From positions 1 to 64,000 of the forward strand of contig NW_024571692.1 in the NCBI RefSeq assembly GCF_018320785.1: a stretch of DNA of 64,000 nt, written 5' to 3'. Below the pieces are notes generated by a model, which was not told where the DNA came from, searched no databases, and saw nothing but the letters and a program-made list of their open reading frames with translations. Made by a program: the position numbers and the translations under genes. Source of the stretch: Cheilinus undulatus. Its lineage: Eukaryota; Chordata; Actinopteri; Labriformes; Labridae. Shown one piece after another: positions 55,301 through 58,590 of this stretch. Each line of letters opens with the position of its first letter. Within the stretch, counting starts at the first letter, position 1.

Positions 55301-57489
55301 GGACAGCTGGGATCACCTGTGGTCACATCCTCTTTTCTACCTGTTAATCGGAGTGATCCACAGACTTAGTGATGACCTCTGTATGACTGACCTGGGGGGA
55401 AAAATGTCTGGATAACATGAGAGCAGAGCAGGACGATGATGACCCAGTGGTTTCTGCTTGATGACCTTCCTGTTTATATTAATGTTTGTCTATCAATGAT
55501 TGTGTCTTAATTGTGTATTGATAATCATAATTGTGGTGTTTTCTGTGCTACAGGCTGGGTGATGACCTTCGTGTTTGCGTTGCTGACTTTGGTTTGTCTA
55601 AAAAGATCTACAGCAGTAACTACTACCGTCAGAGGGTGGCGATCAGAGTGCCCATTAAATGGATGTCCCTGGAGAGTTTGTCTGATTCCGTCTACAGCAC
55701 CAAGAGTGACGTGGTGAGTTCAGGAACACTGACCTGTACTGTGCCAGTATACTGTGTACTCTCCACGTCATTAGCATGCCATTGGCCACATGTTACACTA
55801 CAGTCACATGACTTCATCAGCAAGCACCAGTGGCTAAGCTAGCTACAACCCCATTGACCTTTGATCTATTGACAGAATTAAGAATCAATAATCATAATGT
55901 TACAGCTACAGAGTTATCAAAGTCTCATTAAACAACATTTAAATGTTCTTACAGTTCTTTTTAACCCAATGCCTGAGAGCAGCAAAGCATTGTTGGTTTA
56001 GTAGGTTTGGTACGATCAGTTTCATCCTCGAAGATTTTGACCATTCAGATCAACACAGGGAAAAACAACTTGATGAGGCATCTGAGACCAGTCCTAGTCC
56101 TAGTCCTAGTTGTTAGACACTGGTCATCTGTTCACTCTGACATCCAGAGCGTTCCCAACCATTCTTGTCAAACTCAGCTGTTCACTAGGCTCCGACTCCA
56201 CTGAAATCTTTGGGATGCTAATGTCAGCTCAGGTGGACACACCCCTCACCATCCCAGTTCTCCTTCTGAAACTTAAACACCACATTACTGTAGCATTCAA
56301 ATACCCTGATACTCCTACAATTGACCTGTAGATTAAAATGTTGATTTTTTGTAAATAAGTCATCATGTTTATTGATCCTTTTTCCCCCGGCATGTCCAGT
56401 GGTCGTTTGGAGTGACCATGTGGGAAATTCTGTCCCGGGGAAAAACTCCATATCCTGGCATCCATAACCATGAGCTACTGGAGCTTCTGCGAACCGGATT
56501 CAGGCTGAAACCACCAGAGGAGTGTGACCCCCAACTGTAAGATGATCAATAATACTAATCTATATGTTCAAACACTGATCAATATGTTCAAACACTGATC
56601 AGTATGTTCAAACACTGACCAATATGTTCAAACACTGATCAATATGTTCAAACACTGATCAATATGTTCAAACACTGACCAATATGTTCAAACACTGATC
56701 AATATGTTCAAACACTGATCAGTATGTTCAAACACTGACCAATATGTTCAAACACTGATCAATATGTTCAAACACTGATCAGTATGTTCAAACACTGACC
56801 AATATGTTCAAACACTGATCAATATGTTCAAACACTGATCAATATGTTCAAACACTGATCAATATGTTCAAACACTGATCAATATGTTCAAACACTGATC
56901 AATATGTTCAAACACTGATCAGTATGTTCAAACACTGATCAATATGAACTAAAACCTTTTATGATTATTAATTGGTTATTGATTATGTGAACCACATTGA
57001 TACCCCTCAGGTACCAGGTGATGAGGAGCTGAAACCTTTAATGGTTATTGATTGGTTATTGATTATGTGAACCACATTGATCCCCCTCAGGTACCAGGTG
57101 ATGAGGAGCTGAAACCTTTAATGGTTATTGATTGGTTATTGATTATGTTAACCACATTGATCCCCCTCAGGTACCAGGTGATGAGGAGCTGCTGGGAGGA
57201 GACCCCGAGCGTCCGTCCAGACTTCAGCGAGCTGTTTGAGACTCTGAGCTGTTTCCTGTCTGACCTGCCTGAGGGGGAGGAGGTCAAGGTGACAGGAGAG
57301 TTGGCACTCTACATGAACCAGGCCCTGACCCAGGACCTGAACCAGGACCTGAACCAGGACCTGCAGGCCGCCGCTGCTCCTCAGACACACCAGAGGGCAG
57401 AGAACATCTACCTGCCCTCACCTGGAGGAGCTGCAGTCAGAGACGAGGAGGTGGAGGATGGATATCTGAAGTACAACCCAGACCAGTGA
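7744..57489 (+). CDS. Eph-ectodomain / TAM-kinase hybrid receptor tyrosine kinase (whole gene, 15 exons)
   Basis: Fifteen exons join into 2,667 nt (888 residues plus stop) with all GT-AG introns and phases 1,0,1,1,1,2,1,1,1,1,0,2,0,2. Order: signal peptide (about 1-25), Eph ligand-binding domain (about 34-200), Eph Cys-rich region (to about 311), one Eph-like FN3 (312-421), transmembrane helix (452-474), juxtamembrane, kinase (about 540-800) and a short tail. Kinase residues: glycine loop GRGEFG 547-552, Lys572 in VAVK, alpha-C Glu590, HRD 675-677, DFG 695-697, activation tyrosines Y703, Y707 and Y708. The kinase is TAM-like: [29 protein letters not shown] and KWMSLESL (TAM members read KW(I/L)A(I/L)ES). 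The outside matches Eph receptors, but the Eph SAM domain and second FN3, and the TAM Ig domains, are missing. Expected role: plasma-membrane signalling by tyrosine phosphorylation. The ligand is unknown; ephrin binding is only inferred. Confidence 0.9.
7877..8156 (+). mobile_element. Left part of a MITE-like element interrupted by a LINE
   Basis: It begins cacactaaaaactcctgtgt and contains short inverted motifs such as aacccagaataatgggttg and caacccaatagttgggt. The matching right end, at about 12994-13014, reads aatttttatagtgt, close to the reverse complement of the left tip. Near 8135-8156 it encodes [20 protein letters not shown] in one frame (running on past 8156), a peptide also seen in the related copies at 12.5 and 15.0 kb. 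No clear target-site duplication was found. Confidence 0.5.
8157..8759 (-). pseudogene. LINE C-terminal Cys/His region
   Basis: Downstream of RNase H the minus strand reads through a break into [20 protein letters not shown], a zinc-binding-like C-x2-C...H...C arrangement common at the end of I-type LINE polyproteins. It then runs to a Lys-rich end near 8157. The frame is broken near 8540, where a stop falls before CEHC. Confidence 0.6.
8760..10934 (-). pseudogene. LINE reverse transcriptase and RNase H, frameshifted
   Basis: Reverse transcriptase motifs in order: [53 protein letters not shown], then FVDD (the YxDD box) in a different frame, reached by a frameshift around 10080. The thumb region follows ([18 protein letters not shown]). 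RNase H is recognisable from [35 protein letters not shown] and [20 protein letters not shown] further break lies near 10356. The copy is dead. Confidence 0.85.
10995..11680 (-). pseudogene. LINE endonuclease fragment with internal deletion
   Basis: On the minus strand the catalytic start [11 protein letters not shown] is visible near 11680-11650, followed by a TGA stop in GGG*TTFIKEG, then [20 protein letters not shown] and the [12 protein letters not shown] motif of AP endonucleases. The sequence then jumps from GGVMSEG straight to SVEAWWRSF, skipping the rest of the endonuclease (including the SDH-type end). It continues into the basic linker before the reverse transcriptase. Confidence 0.7.
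11678..12309 (-). pseudogene. LINE ORF1-like fragment
   Basis: Two frames (12309-11902 and 11875-11678) join across a stop. The product begins [20 protein letters not shown], has a basic linker ([14 protein letters not shown]) and ends with [20 protein letters not shown]. No CCHC knuckle is visible, only a CWQC pair. It is probably the nucleic-acid-binding first ORF of the element, truncated. Assignment rests on position upstream of the endonuclease. Confidence 0.5.
12310..13014 (+). mobile_element. Right part of the interrupted MITE-like element
   Basis: It holds a minus-strand peptide segment [18 protein letters not shown], a block near 12760-12810 (gaagcgttgcctgctggtgc) shared with 15270-15320, and a run of inverted aacccagaa / ttctgggtt motifs at 12830-12980. 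It ends tttttatagtgt at 13014. The 12830-13010 part reappears inverted at about 16870-17045. Confidence 0.5.
13020..13598. other. Intron 1 sequence, nothing firmly recognised
   Basis: One open frame of 76 codons (13374-13604) contains [20 protein letters not shown] but I recognise no domain and see no splice support. It could be a decayed transposon piece. Confidence 0.35.
13599..15782. mobile_element. hAT-like element with another element nested inside
   Basis: The left end cagtgatactcagcgtgtgg and the right end, read on the minus strand, gagtgatattcaacctgtgg match at 16 or so of 20 positions, in the style of hAT ends. Internal sequence includes a long T-rich stretch of ttttgccactttt units (13830-14090), poly-T tracts and no transposase. 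A second element, 14486-15533, is inserted in it. I could not confirm an 8-bp target duplication. Confidence 0.5.
14486..15533. mobile_element. Terminal-inverted-repeat element, nested
   Basis: Perfect 13-bp inverted ends: cactgtaaaccca at 14486-14498 and tgggtttacagtg at 15521-15533. Inside, the minus strand carries [20 protein letters not shown], homologous to peptides at 8.1 and 12.5 kb. No intact transposase is present. Part of its right end reappears inverted at 17433-17580. Confidence 0.65.
15783..16409. other. Intron 1 sequence with unclassified dispersed repeat
   Basis: A C/T-rich stretch (ttcttttcttctcttcttct) near 15850 is followed by a segment with direct and inverted copies of aaatccag and atcgtacag around 16060-16140, suggesting a decayed inverted-repeat element. 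I cannot name a family. Confidence 0.35.
16410..16701 (-). pseudogene. Tc1-like transposase C-terminal relic
   Basis: On the minus strand [20 protein letters not shown] is followed by the D-x-N-P-I-E motif in [10 protein letters not shown], the C-terminal catalytic part of Tc1/mariner transposases. Downstream bases still resemble the usual W-G-x-x-K-R...EELKAAI end but carry stops and frameshifts. The N-terminal half is missing. Confidence 0.75.
16728..16857 (+). pseudogene. Non-LTR reverse transcriptase-associated fragment
   Basis: An open stretch encodes [20 protein letters not shown] then [20 protein letters not shown]. The [21 protein letters not shown] string is frequent in fish LINE-derived proteins. 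It is too short to classify and is flanked by other transposon pieces. Confidence 0.45.
16858..17045 (-). mobile_element. Inverted copy of the 12.8-13.0 kb MITE segment
   Basis: It starts cacactgaaaactcctgcgt, like the tip at 7877, and runs through tttctgggttgctggggttg, the reverse complement of sequence at 12950-12985. The two copies could pair over about 180 bases in the intron 1 transcript. Confidence 0.6.
17198..17600. mobile_element. Fragments related to the 14.5-15.5 kb element
   Basis: Tips reading cactgtaaaatccaattag (17200) and cactgtaaacctggatgttg (17433) resemble the end of the nested element at 14486-15533. From 17433 the sequence is the reverse complement of about 15380-15533. 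Confidence 0.5.
17886..18030 (+). mobile_element. Fragment homologous to 12.33-12.46 kb
   Basis: The stretch with gttctgcatgttttg and acaccatgagtgagggggtt matches the segment before the LINE at 12360-12440, including gacaccatgagtgagggggt. It is another partial copy of the same mobile sequence. From 18031 to 18645 I see nothing recognisable. Confidence 0.55.
18646..18704 (+). CDS. Exon 2: start of the Eph-type ligand-binding domain
   Basis: The 59-nt exon follows tttttcag and ends agag|gtcagt. With the split codon it encodes 20 residues including [12 protein letters not shown], which matches the GELGW-type opening strand of Eph ligand-binding domains. A small second exon of this sort is typical of EPH genes. 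Phase 1 in, phase 0 out. A Tc1/mariner MITE begins only 18 bases downstream. Confidence 0.85.
18723..19285. mobile_element. Tc1/mariner-type MITE with TA flanks
   Basis: The left end cagtggcttgtaaaagtatt and the right end ...ttgtgagccactg are inverted copies, each flanked by TA (18721-18722 and 19286-19287), the target duplication of Tc1/mariner elements. An inner inverted pair, tgcaaaagtattcaccccc and gggggtgaatacttttgca, lies at about 18900 and 19090. There is no transposase. It fills most of intron 2. Confidence 0.8.
19429..20047 (+). CDS. Exon 3: bulk of the Eph ligand-binding domain and start of the Cys-rich region
   Basis: The 619-nt exon (residues 54-259) starts WTEVLLRVQ after tctgtgtcag. 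Eph landmarks are Cys73 (LQAC), the strand [20 protein letters not shown] and [10 protein letters not shown], then [20 protein letters not shown], which opens the Eph Cys-rich region. The pair of cysteines that Eph domains carry in the strand after IKFTLRDC is absent here ([20 protein letters not shown]). The last 24 or so bases belong to the 34-bp minisatellite unit that fills the next intron; the donor is tgtacag|gtaaat. Confidence 0.9.
20024..27709 (+). repeat. 34-bp minisatellite carrying the exon 3 donor, about 226 copies
   Basis: The unit acacctgtacaggtaaataa plus acaagtcatcaata repeats for 7.7 kb. The first unit overlaps the end of exon 3, so each unit carries a copy of the exon tail and the donor tgtacag|gtaaat, which pairs with U1 at 8 of 9 positions of CAGGTAAGT. 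Variants (aataac/aatcac/attaac; acaag/acagg) recur in blocks: markers at 21911 and 22141 reappear 1,190 bp later (35 units), showing higher-order duplication. The copy number is length divided by period. Confidence 0.97.
27710..28286. other. T-rich intron 3 sequence
   Basis: Poly-T runs are followed by imperfect repeats of agaggtttttaaatgtttt from about 28000 to 28280. It has no coding signal and no recognised element. Confidence 0.5.
28287..28346. repeat. AT / CA microsatellite
   Basis: The tract is (AT)n, then (AC)n, then (AT)n, of about 60 bases, 160 bases before exon 4. It should be length-variable. Confidence 0.9.
28507..28662 (+). CDS. Exon 4: Eph Cys-rich (EGF/GCC2-like) region
   Basis: 156 nt, phase 1 to phase 1, the same length I expect for exon 4 of EPH genes. 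It encodes [32 protein letters not shown] and ECVQGYRR, with the Cys spacing of the Eph C-x-x-C-P-x-x-S module (CRPGFYKA and CPPHS in typical members). Acceptor tttcatcag, donor gcacca|gtaaca. Confidence 0.9.
28784..29300. mobile_element. Long-inverted-repeat mariner-like MITE in intron 4
   Basis: The left arm tacagtttttctcagtggct and the right arm agcgactgagaaaaactgta are inverted copies that extend about 85 bases each (through gtacatttctccaatcatcc and gcatttctcaaacaattt). Both tips end in TA. A hAT-like tip, caggggtcatcaagtacatt at 29135, and a piece ending ggggggccgaacttcc are inserted between the arms. There is no transposase. Confidence 0.7.
29371..29700 (+). CDS. Exon 5: single Eph-like fibronectin III domain
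   Basis: 330 nt, phase 1 to phase 1. The product opens [20 protein letters not shown], then has [19 protein letters not shown], a pattern shared with the first FN3 of Eph receptors (W-x-P-P-R-D-x-G-G-R-x-D-L-x-Y-x-I-x-C). The later strand reads [15 protein letters not shown]. The second Eph FN3 domain is not found: the next exon encodes the stalk and membrane helix. A perfect match to the CTCF core consensus lies inside the exon. Confidence 0.9.
29654..29667 (+). promoter_or_regulatory. CTCF-like core motif in exon 5
   Basis: CCAGCAGGGGGCAC matches all 14 positions of the CTCF core consensus CCASYAGRKGGCRS. It lies in coding sequence, so the match could also be codon-driven. Binding is not shown. 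Confidence 0.35.
29729..29742 (+). promoter_or_regulatory. CTCF-like core motif in intron 5
   Basis: CCATCAGGGGGCGC matches 13 of 14 core positions. It lies 62 bases past the exon 5 motif, in the same orientation. Confidence 0.3.
29932..30420. repeat. Compound ATT/GTT microsatellite with higher-order period
   Basis: Trinucleotide ATT and GTT runs are organised in a longer block: attattattgctattgtaa, then ttattactataattatt, then a GTT run, repeated about five times over 490 bases. The long Ile/Val open frames on both strands are artefacts. A smaller related AAT/ATT stretch lies at 30837-30960. Confidence 0.93.
30552..30741 (+). CDS. Exon 6: stalk and transmembrane helix
   Basis: After tttcag the exon encodes [19 protein letters not shown], a polar stalk, then the helix [20 protein letters not shown] (residues 452-471) continuing LTI, and the basic stop-transfer stretch [11 protein letters not shown]. 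Phase 1 in, phase 2 out. This is the junction where the Eph-like outer half meets the TAM-like inner half. Confidence 0.9.
30837..30960. repeat. AAT/ATT microsatellite in intron 6
   Basis: Imperfect ATA/ATT triplets run for about 120 bases. The rest of intron 6 shows nothing recognisable. Confidence 0.85.
31141..31232 (+). CDS. Exon 7: juxtamembrane segment
   Basis: 92 nt, phase 2 to phase 1, encoding [20 protein letters not shown] and [10 protein letters not shown]. It lacks the paired juxtamembrane tyrosines typical of Eph receptors. Acceptor ctaaacag, donor accatg|gtcagt. The weak domain signal makes this exon less certain, but frame and phase fit both neighbours. Confidence 0.75.
31301..33375 (+). 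repeat. 42-bp minisatellite in intron 7, about 49 copies
   Basis: The unit tctaactcgaactttgatca plus gatgggttaggataagcctg plus ac begins about 70 bases after the exon 7 donor. Variants (aggata/aagata; cgaac/ctacg/ctaag; tttgat/ttagat) become more diverged toward the 3' end, where the period also loosens. 42 is divisible by three, so open frames such as [14 protein letters not shown] repeats appear on both strands; I treat them as artefacts. Confidence 0.95.
33552..33650 (+). CDS. Exon 8: kinase N-lobe start, first half of the glycine loop
   Basis: 99 nt encode [20 protein letters not shown] and [14 protein letters not shown]. The stretch [18 protein letters not shown] closely follows the TAM pattern (L-K-E-x-L-x-x-V-M-V-D-R-x-K-x-x-L-G-K). 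Splitting the glycine loop between exons with a phase 1 junction is as expected for this kinase group. Donor ggcagag|gtttga. Confidence 0.88.
33651..34390. other. Intron 8, nothing firmly recognised
   Basis: Short ATT runs and an (AT)n tract near 33830 are present, plus A-rich sequence at 33960-34330 that may be a decayed repeat. No gene or RNA is visible. Confidence 0.4.
34391..34471 (+). CDS. Exon 9: glycine loop end and catalytic lysine
   Basis: 81 nt, phase 1 to phase 1, encoding [20 protein letters not shown] and VAVKTMR. Lys572 in VAVK is the ATP-binding lysine. TAM kinases share the KVAVKTM string. The donor, atgagag|gtttgt, lacks the usual A/G-A-G-T at +3 to +6 and is probably weak. 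Confidence 0.9.
34552..34644 (+). CDS. Exon 10: kinase alpha-C helix
   Basis: 93 nt encode [20 protein letters not shown] and [12 protein letters not shown]. Glu590 in FLKEAE is the likely partner of Lys572. The F-D-H-x-N-V-x-x-L-x-G ending is shared by TAM kinases. The donor ttactcg|gtaaga is followed after ten bases by the 44-bp minisatellite. Confidence 0.9.
34655..43742 (+). repeat. 44-bp minisatellite filling intron 10, about 200 copies
   Basis: The unit tgtcaacatgaataaataca plus atacacaattcatgttatta plus atca begins ten bases after the exon 10 donor and runs 9.1 kb. A shorter 29-bp variant lacking tcaacatgaataaat recurs in small clusters (for example 36188-36260 and 37620-37700). Marker variants repeat 1,436 bp apart (tagtcatgttaaaatg at 35831 and 37267; gtaagcatg near 36277 and 37713), so large blocks were duplicated. 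The unit contains inverted catgtt / aacatg motifs. Confidence 0.97.
43743..44029. other. Intron 10 between two arrays, nothing recognised
   Basis: AT-rich unique sequence of about 290 bases separates the 44-bp and 62-bp arrays. Several aattaat / attaatt motifs are present. Confidence 0.5.
44030..44805 (+). repeat. 62-bp array carrying the exon 11 acceptor, 13 copies
   Basis: The unit cctgtagggggcgctgtgta plus aaagagaacagttaaaatct plus cttgataatgatgttacttt plus gt recurs every 62 bp (tag at 44041, 44103, 44165 ... 44785). It matches the true acceptor and exon start, cctgcag|gggtcgctgtgca, at 44821-44840. Each decoy would join in the right frame but read G-G-A-V then TAA. Each copy also matches 13 of 14 positions of the CTCF core consensus (cctgtagggggcgc). 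Confidence 0.95.
44828..44949 (+). CDS. Exon 11: kinase hinge region
   Basis: 122 nt, phase 1 to phase 0, encoding [20 protein letters not shown] and [20 protein letters not shown]. The hinge LPYMKHGDL is close to the TAM string LPFMKHGDL and unlike Eph kinases (TEFMENGSL). Its acceptor, catcctgcag|gggtcgctgtg, is the founder-like copy of the 62-bp array lying just upstream. Confidence 0.92.
44950..46854. other. Intron 11: unique sequence and dispersed fish-type repeats
   Basis: It contains segments such as gggggcgtggcctaaaagct and aatggcgccccctacaac (45700-45735) that have the feel of a common teleost interspersed repeat, from about 45100 to 46600. There is a perfect CTCF-core match on the minus strand at 45412. 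No open frame here has a recognisable domain or splice support. Confidence 0.45.
45412..45425 (-). promoter_or_regulatory. CTCF-like core motif, minus strand
   Basis: The reverse complement reads CCAGCAGGGGGCGC, matching all 14 core positions. It faces the plus-oriented 13-copy array about 600 bases upstream, a convergent arrangement. It may be part of a dispersed repeat. Binding is not shown. Confidence 0.35.
46855..46964 (+). CDS. Exon 12: kinase catalytic loop
   Basis: 110 nt, phase 0 to phase 2, encoding [26 protein letters not shown] and [13 protein letters not shown] is at 675-677 and Asn682 is the Mg-binding residue. FMVDI-x-x-GM-x-YLS is a TAM signature. The exon ends aactgcat|gtgagtaac; this junction is itself the unit of the 14-bp array filling the intron. 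Confidence 0.93.
46957..55268 (+). repeat. 14-bp minisatellite carrying the exon 12 donor, about 590 copies
   Basis: The unit gtgagtaactgcat runs 8.3 kb. The first unit straddles the exon 12 junction (aactgcat|gtgagtaac), so each unit offers a near-copy of that donor. Variants include 12-bp gtgagtaactat units, gtgagtaattgtgt, and a 28-bp form with aaatttatatgactaactgt in the second half. Blocks are duplicated: the 60 bases at 53161 recur unchanged at 54421 (1,260 bp, 90 units). Long minus-strand open frames (repeats of [14 protein letters not shown]) arise because three units make 42 bases without a stop; they are artefacts. Confidence 0.97.
55269..55553. other. End of intron 12, nothing recognised
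   Basis: After a short G run (gtagggggggg) there is unique sequence up to the acceptor ctgtgctacag. No element is recognised. Confidence 0.5.
55554..55713 (+). CDS. Exon 13: DFG motif and activation loop
   Basis: 160 nt, phase 2 to phase 0, completing Met684 and encoding [40 protein letters not shown] and [16 protein letters not shown] is intact at 695-697. Y703, Y707 and Y708 match the three activation-loop tyrosines of TAM kinases. KWMSLES departs from the family KW(I/L)A(I/L)ES. Confidence 0.93.
55714..56399. other. Intron 13, nothing recognised
   Basis: Unique AT-rich sequence with a small triple repeat (gtcctagtcctagtcctagt) near 56093. No gene, RNA or transposon end is visible. Confidence 0.5.
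56400..56536 (+). CDS. Exon 14: kinase C-lobe
   Basis: 137 nt, phase 0 to phase 2, encoding [20 protein letters not shown] and [21 protein letters not shown] is diagnostic of the TAM group. Acceptor catgtccag, donor ccaact|gtaaga; a 20-bp tandem array begins about 25 bases into the intron. Confidence 0.93.
56561..56946 (+). repeat. 20-bp tandem array in intron 14, about 19 copies
   Basis: The unit aatatgttcaaacactgatc repeats with variants agtatg and actgacc in an ordered pattern. It begins about 25 bases after the exon 14 donor. Each unit contains a short atgttcaaacact core and no splice site. Confidence 0.95.
56950..57191 (+). repeat. 80-bp triplication of the intron 14/exon 15 acceptor
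   Basis: The block from about aaacctttaatggttattg to ccctcag|gtaccaggtgatg occurs three times, with acceptor positions at 57011, 57091 and 57171. Only the third continues as CTGCTGGGAGG into kinase sequence. The first two read L-Y-Q-V-M-R-S then TGA, so using them without further splicing would truncate the kinase before its final helices. Confidence 0.95.
57171..57489 (+). CDS. Exon 15: end of the kinase and C-terminal tail
   Basis: 319 nt, phase 2 in, ending at TGA. It encodes [20 protein letters not shown], finishing the kinase with the C-W-x(6)-R-P motif, then a tail of about 85 residues. The tail has a Gln/Asp/Leu/Asn repeat, then AENIYLPSP and [10 protein letters not shown]. Three tail tyrosines are candidate docking sites. 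There is no SAM domain or PDZ-binding end of the Eph type. Confidence 0.93.
57331..57363 (+). repeat. 12-bp coding repeat in the receptor tail
   Basis: Caggacctgaac is repeated nearly three times, encoding [11 protein letters not shown] just after the kinase domain. It is in frame and may vary in copy number between individuals. Confidence 0.85.
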
Positions 57490-57629
57490 GAAACATCTGT
57501 TTAGAATCATTAACCTTATTATTCCTGTTTTTATGTTATTTACTGTAAAATAGAGTTAAATATACACTCAGAGGAATATCTGCAGTAGAGTCAACCAGTG
57601 AGAGTTGTTCATGTTTCTATGTTCTGTTA

Positions 57630-57635
57630 ATTAAA
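57630..57635 (+). terminator. ATTAAA polyadenylation signal candidate
   Basis: It lies 141 bases after the stop codon of the receptor. A second ATTAAA lies at 57682-57687. Either would give a short 3' untranslated region; I found no AATAAA closer. Confidence 0.45.
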
Positions 57636-57681
57636 GGATTTATAATGAAGACAAGAAATGAATGAGTTTTGTTTTTGTCTC

Positions 57682-57687
57682 ATTAAA
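57682..57687 (+). terminator. Second ATTAAA polyadenylation signal candidate
   Basis: A variant poly-A hexamer about 50 bases beyond the first, followed by a T/G-rich stretch (gtatggtgtttttttcc-like) that could serve as the downstream element. Confidence 0.45.
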
Positions 57688-57911
57688 ATAGAATGATGTA
57701 TGGTGTTTTTTTCCTGTATGACCTAAAGTTAAAATAGATAAAAGTTCTTAAATAACTAAATTCAATAATAAGGGAGAACTAGGGCAGCCTTGGCGTATGC
57801 CTTGTTTAACCTCAGACCTTTTAGTTGAGCCTATAGGGAGGGACACAGAGCTATTCGTTCATTATAGATCATATTATCATCTTAATAGACTCTGAAACAA
57901 ATCCAAAATAT

Positions 57912-58415
57912 GTGTGTCTGTCTCGTGTGTGCTTCCCCAAGGTTAGCTATCTCTTGCAAAACATAACTGTAATATTCGAGGGGACAAGGAAGGGGGTTTG
58001 GGAAGGACACAGGCAGGGTCAGAATTTAAAATCATCCTGTTTTGTCAGTGAGACCGGTAAGGCTAACTACGATTTTGAAAAACCTAGTAGGGGACACACA
58101 GATGGCCAAAATCCTGAAAGATGGAAACTTGATGGTCCTCGTTTGTTGCAGCAACGAGGAGCAGAGAATGCGAGGTTAAAAGAAATCAGACGGTTTAAAG
58201 CTGTAAGTGTGAGTCGCAGTGACAACGGAGCTAAGTGGATTCAAGGAGTGATATGGGGATTGCCTGTTGGAGGAGCGGTGAGAGCTGCATGGCGACTGCA
58301 GGTAACCAGGGAGAAGGTGAGAAAGGAGAGTGAAGAAGTCTACGGAAAGCCGTTTGGTCATAAATTTGATATCGGTGATATAAACCATGCTTTAGCACTA
58401 ACAGTACACGAGTAG
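57912..58415 (+). other. Unrecognised 167-codon open frame, probably mobile-element derived
   Basis: The frame reads through basic, charged sequence, for example ETGKANYDFEKPSRGHTDGQ and WIQGVIWGLPVGGAVRAAWR, ending HALALTVHE. I recognise no domain. The preceding 57775-57900 (agggcagccttggcgtatgc) has the look of a LINE-associated sequence, so I suspect a decayed repeat. No transmembrane helix or signal peptide is evident. Confidence 0.3.
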
Positions 58416-58454
58416 ACCTTACCGGTGAAGCCAAAAGTGTCATTAGTACTACTA

Positions 58455-58590
58455 TTAGAGCTAGAGATGGTCACTAACACTACTAGTAGACGTTTTTTGG
58501 TCTACTAGTAGCACTAGTGAACACAGTCTACTGGTACTACTAGTAAAGCCAACATATTCACTACTGGTGCTACTAGTGGCACTAAATGCT
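58455..58590. repeat. Cluster of ACTAGT palindromes
   Basis: CTACTAGTAG-like and ACTAGT/ACTGGT motifs recur around ten times within about 130 bases, at uneven spacing, with tactactagta inverted copies. It is a degenerate palindromic repeat of unknown origin. Confidence 0.6.

Noticed and set aside
46795..55326. Very long minus-strand open frames (up to 425 codons) of repeated [14 protein letters not shown]
   Set aside because: They are produced by the 14-bp array: three units make 42 bases with no stop on that strand. Several overlapping frames are open at once, and there is no promoter, splice or homology support.
7744..57489. Calling this a plain Eph receptor or a plain TAM receptor
   Set aside because: The outer half matches Eph and the kinase matches TAM, with no SAM and no Ig domains. 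Naming it after either family would hide half of the evidence.
7744..57489. Calling the gene a pseudogene because of its array-filled introns
   Set aside because: All 15 exons are in frame with intact splice sites and all catalytic residues present; selection appears to have kept the coding sequence.
57912..58415. A real downstream gene encoded by the 167-codon frame
   Set aside because: No domain, no supporting splice sites, and neighbouring sequence resembles mobile-element debris. Kept only as an unrecognised frame.
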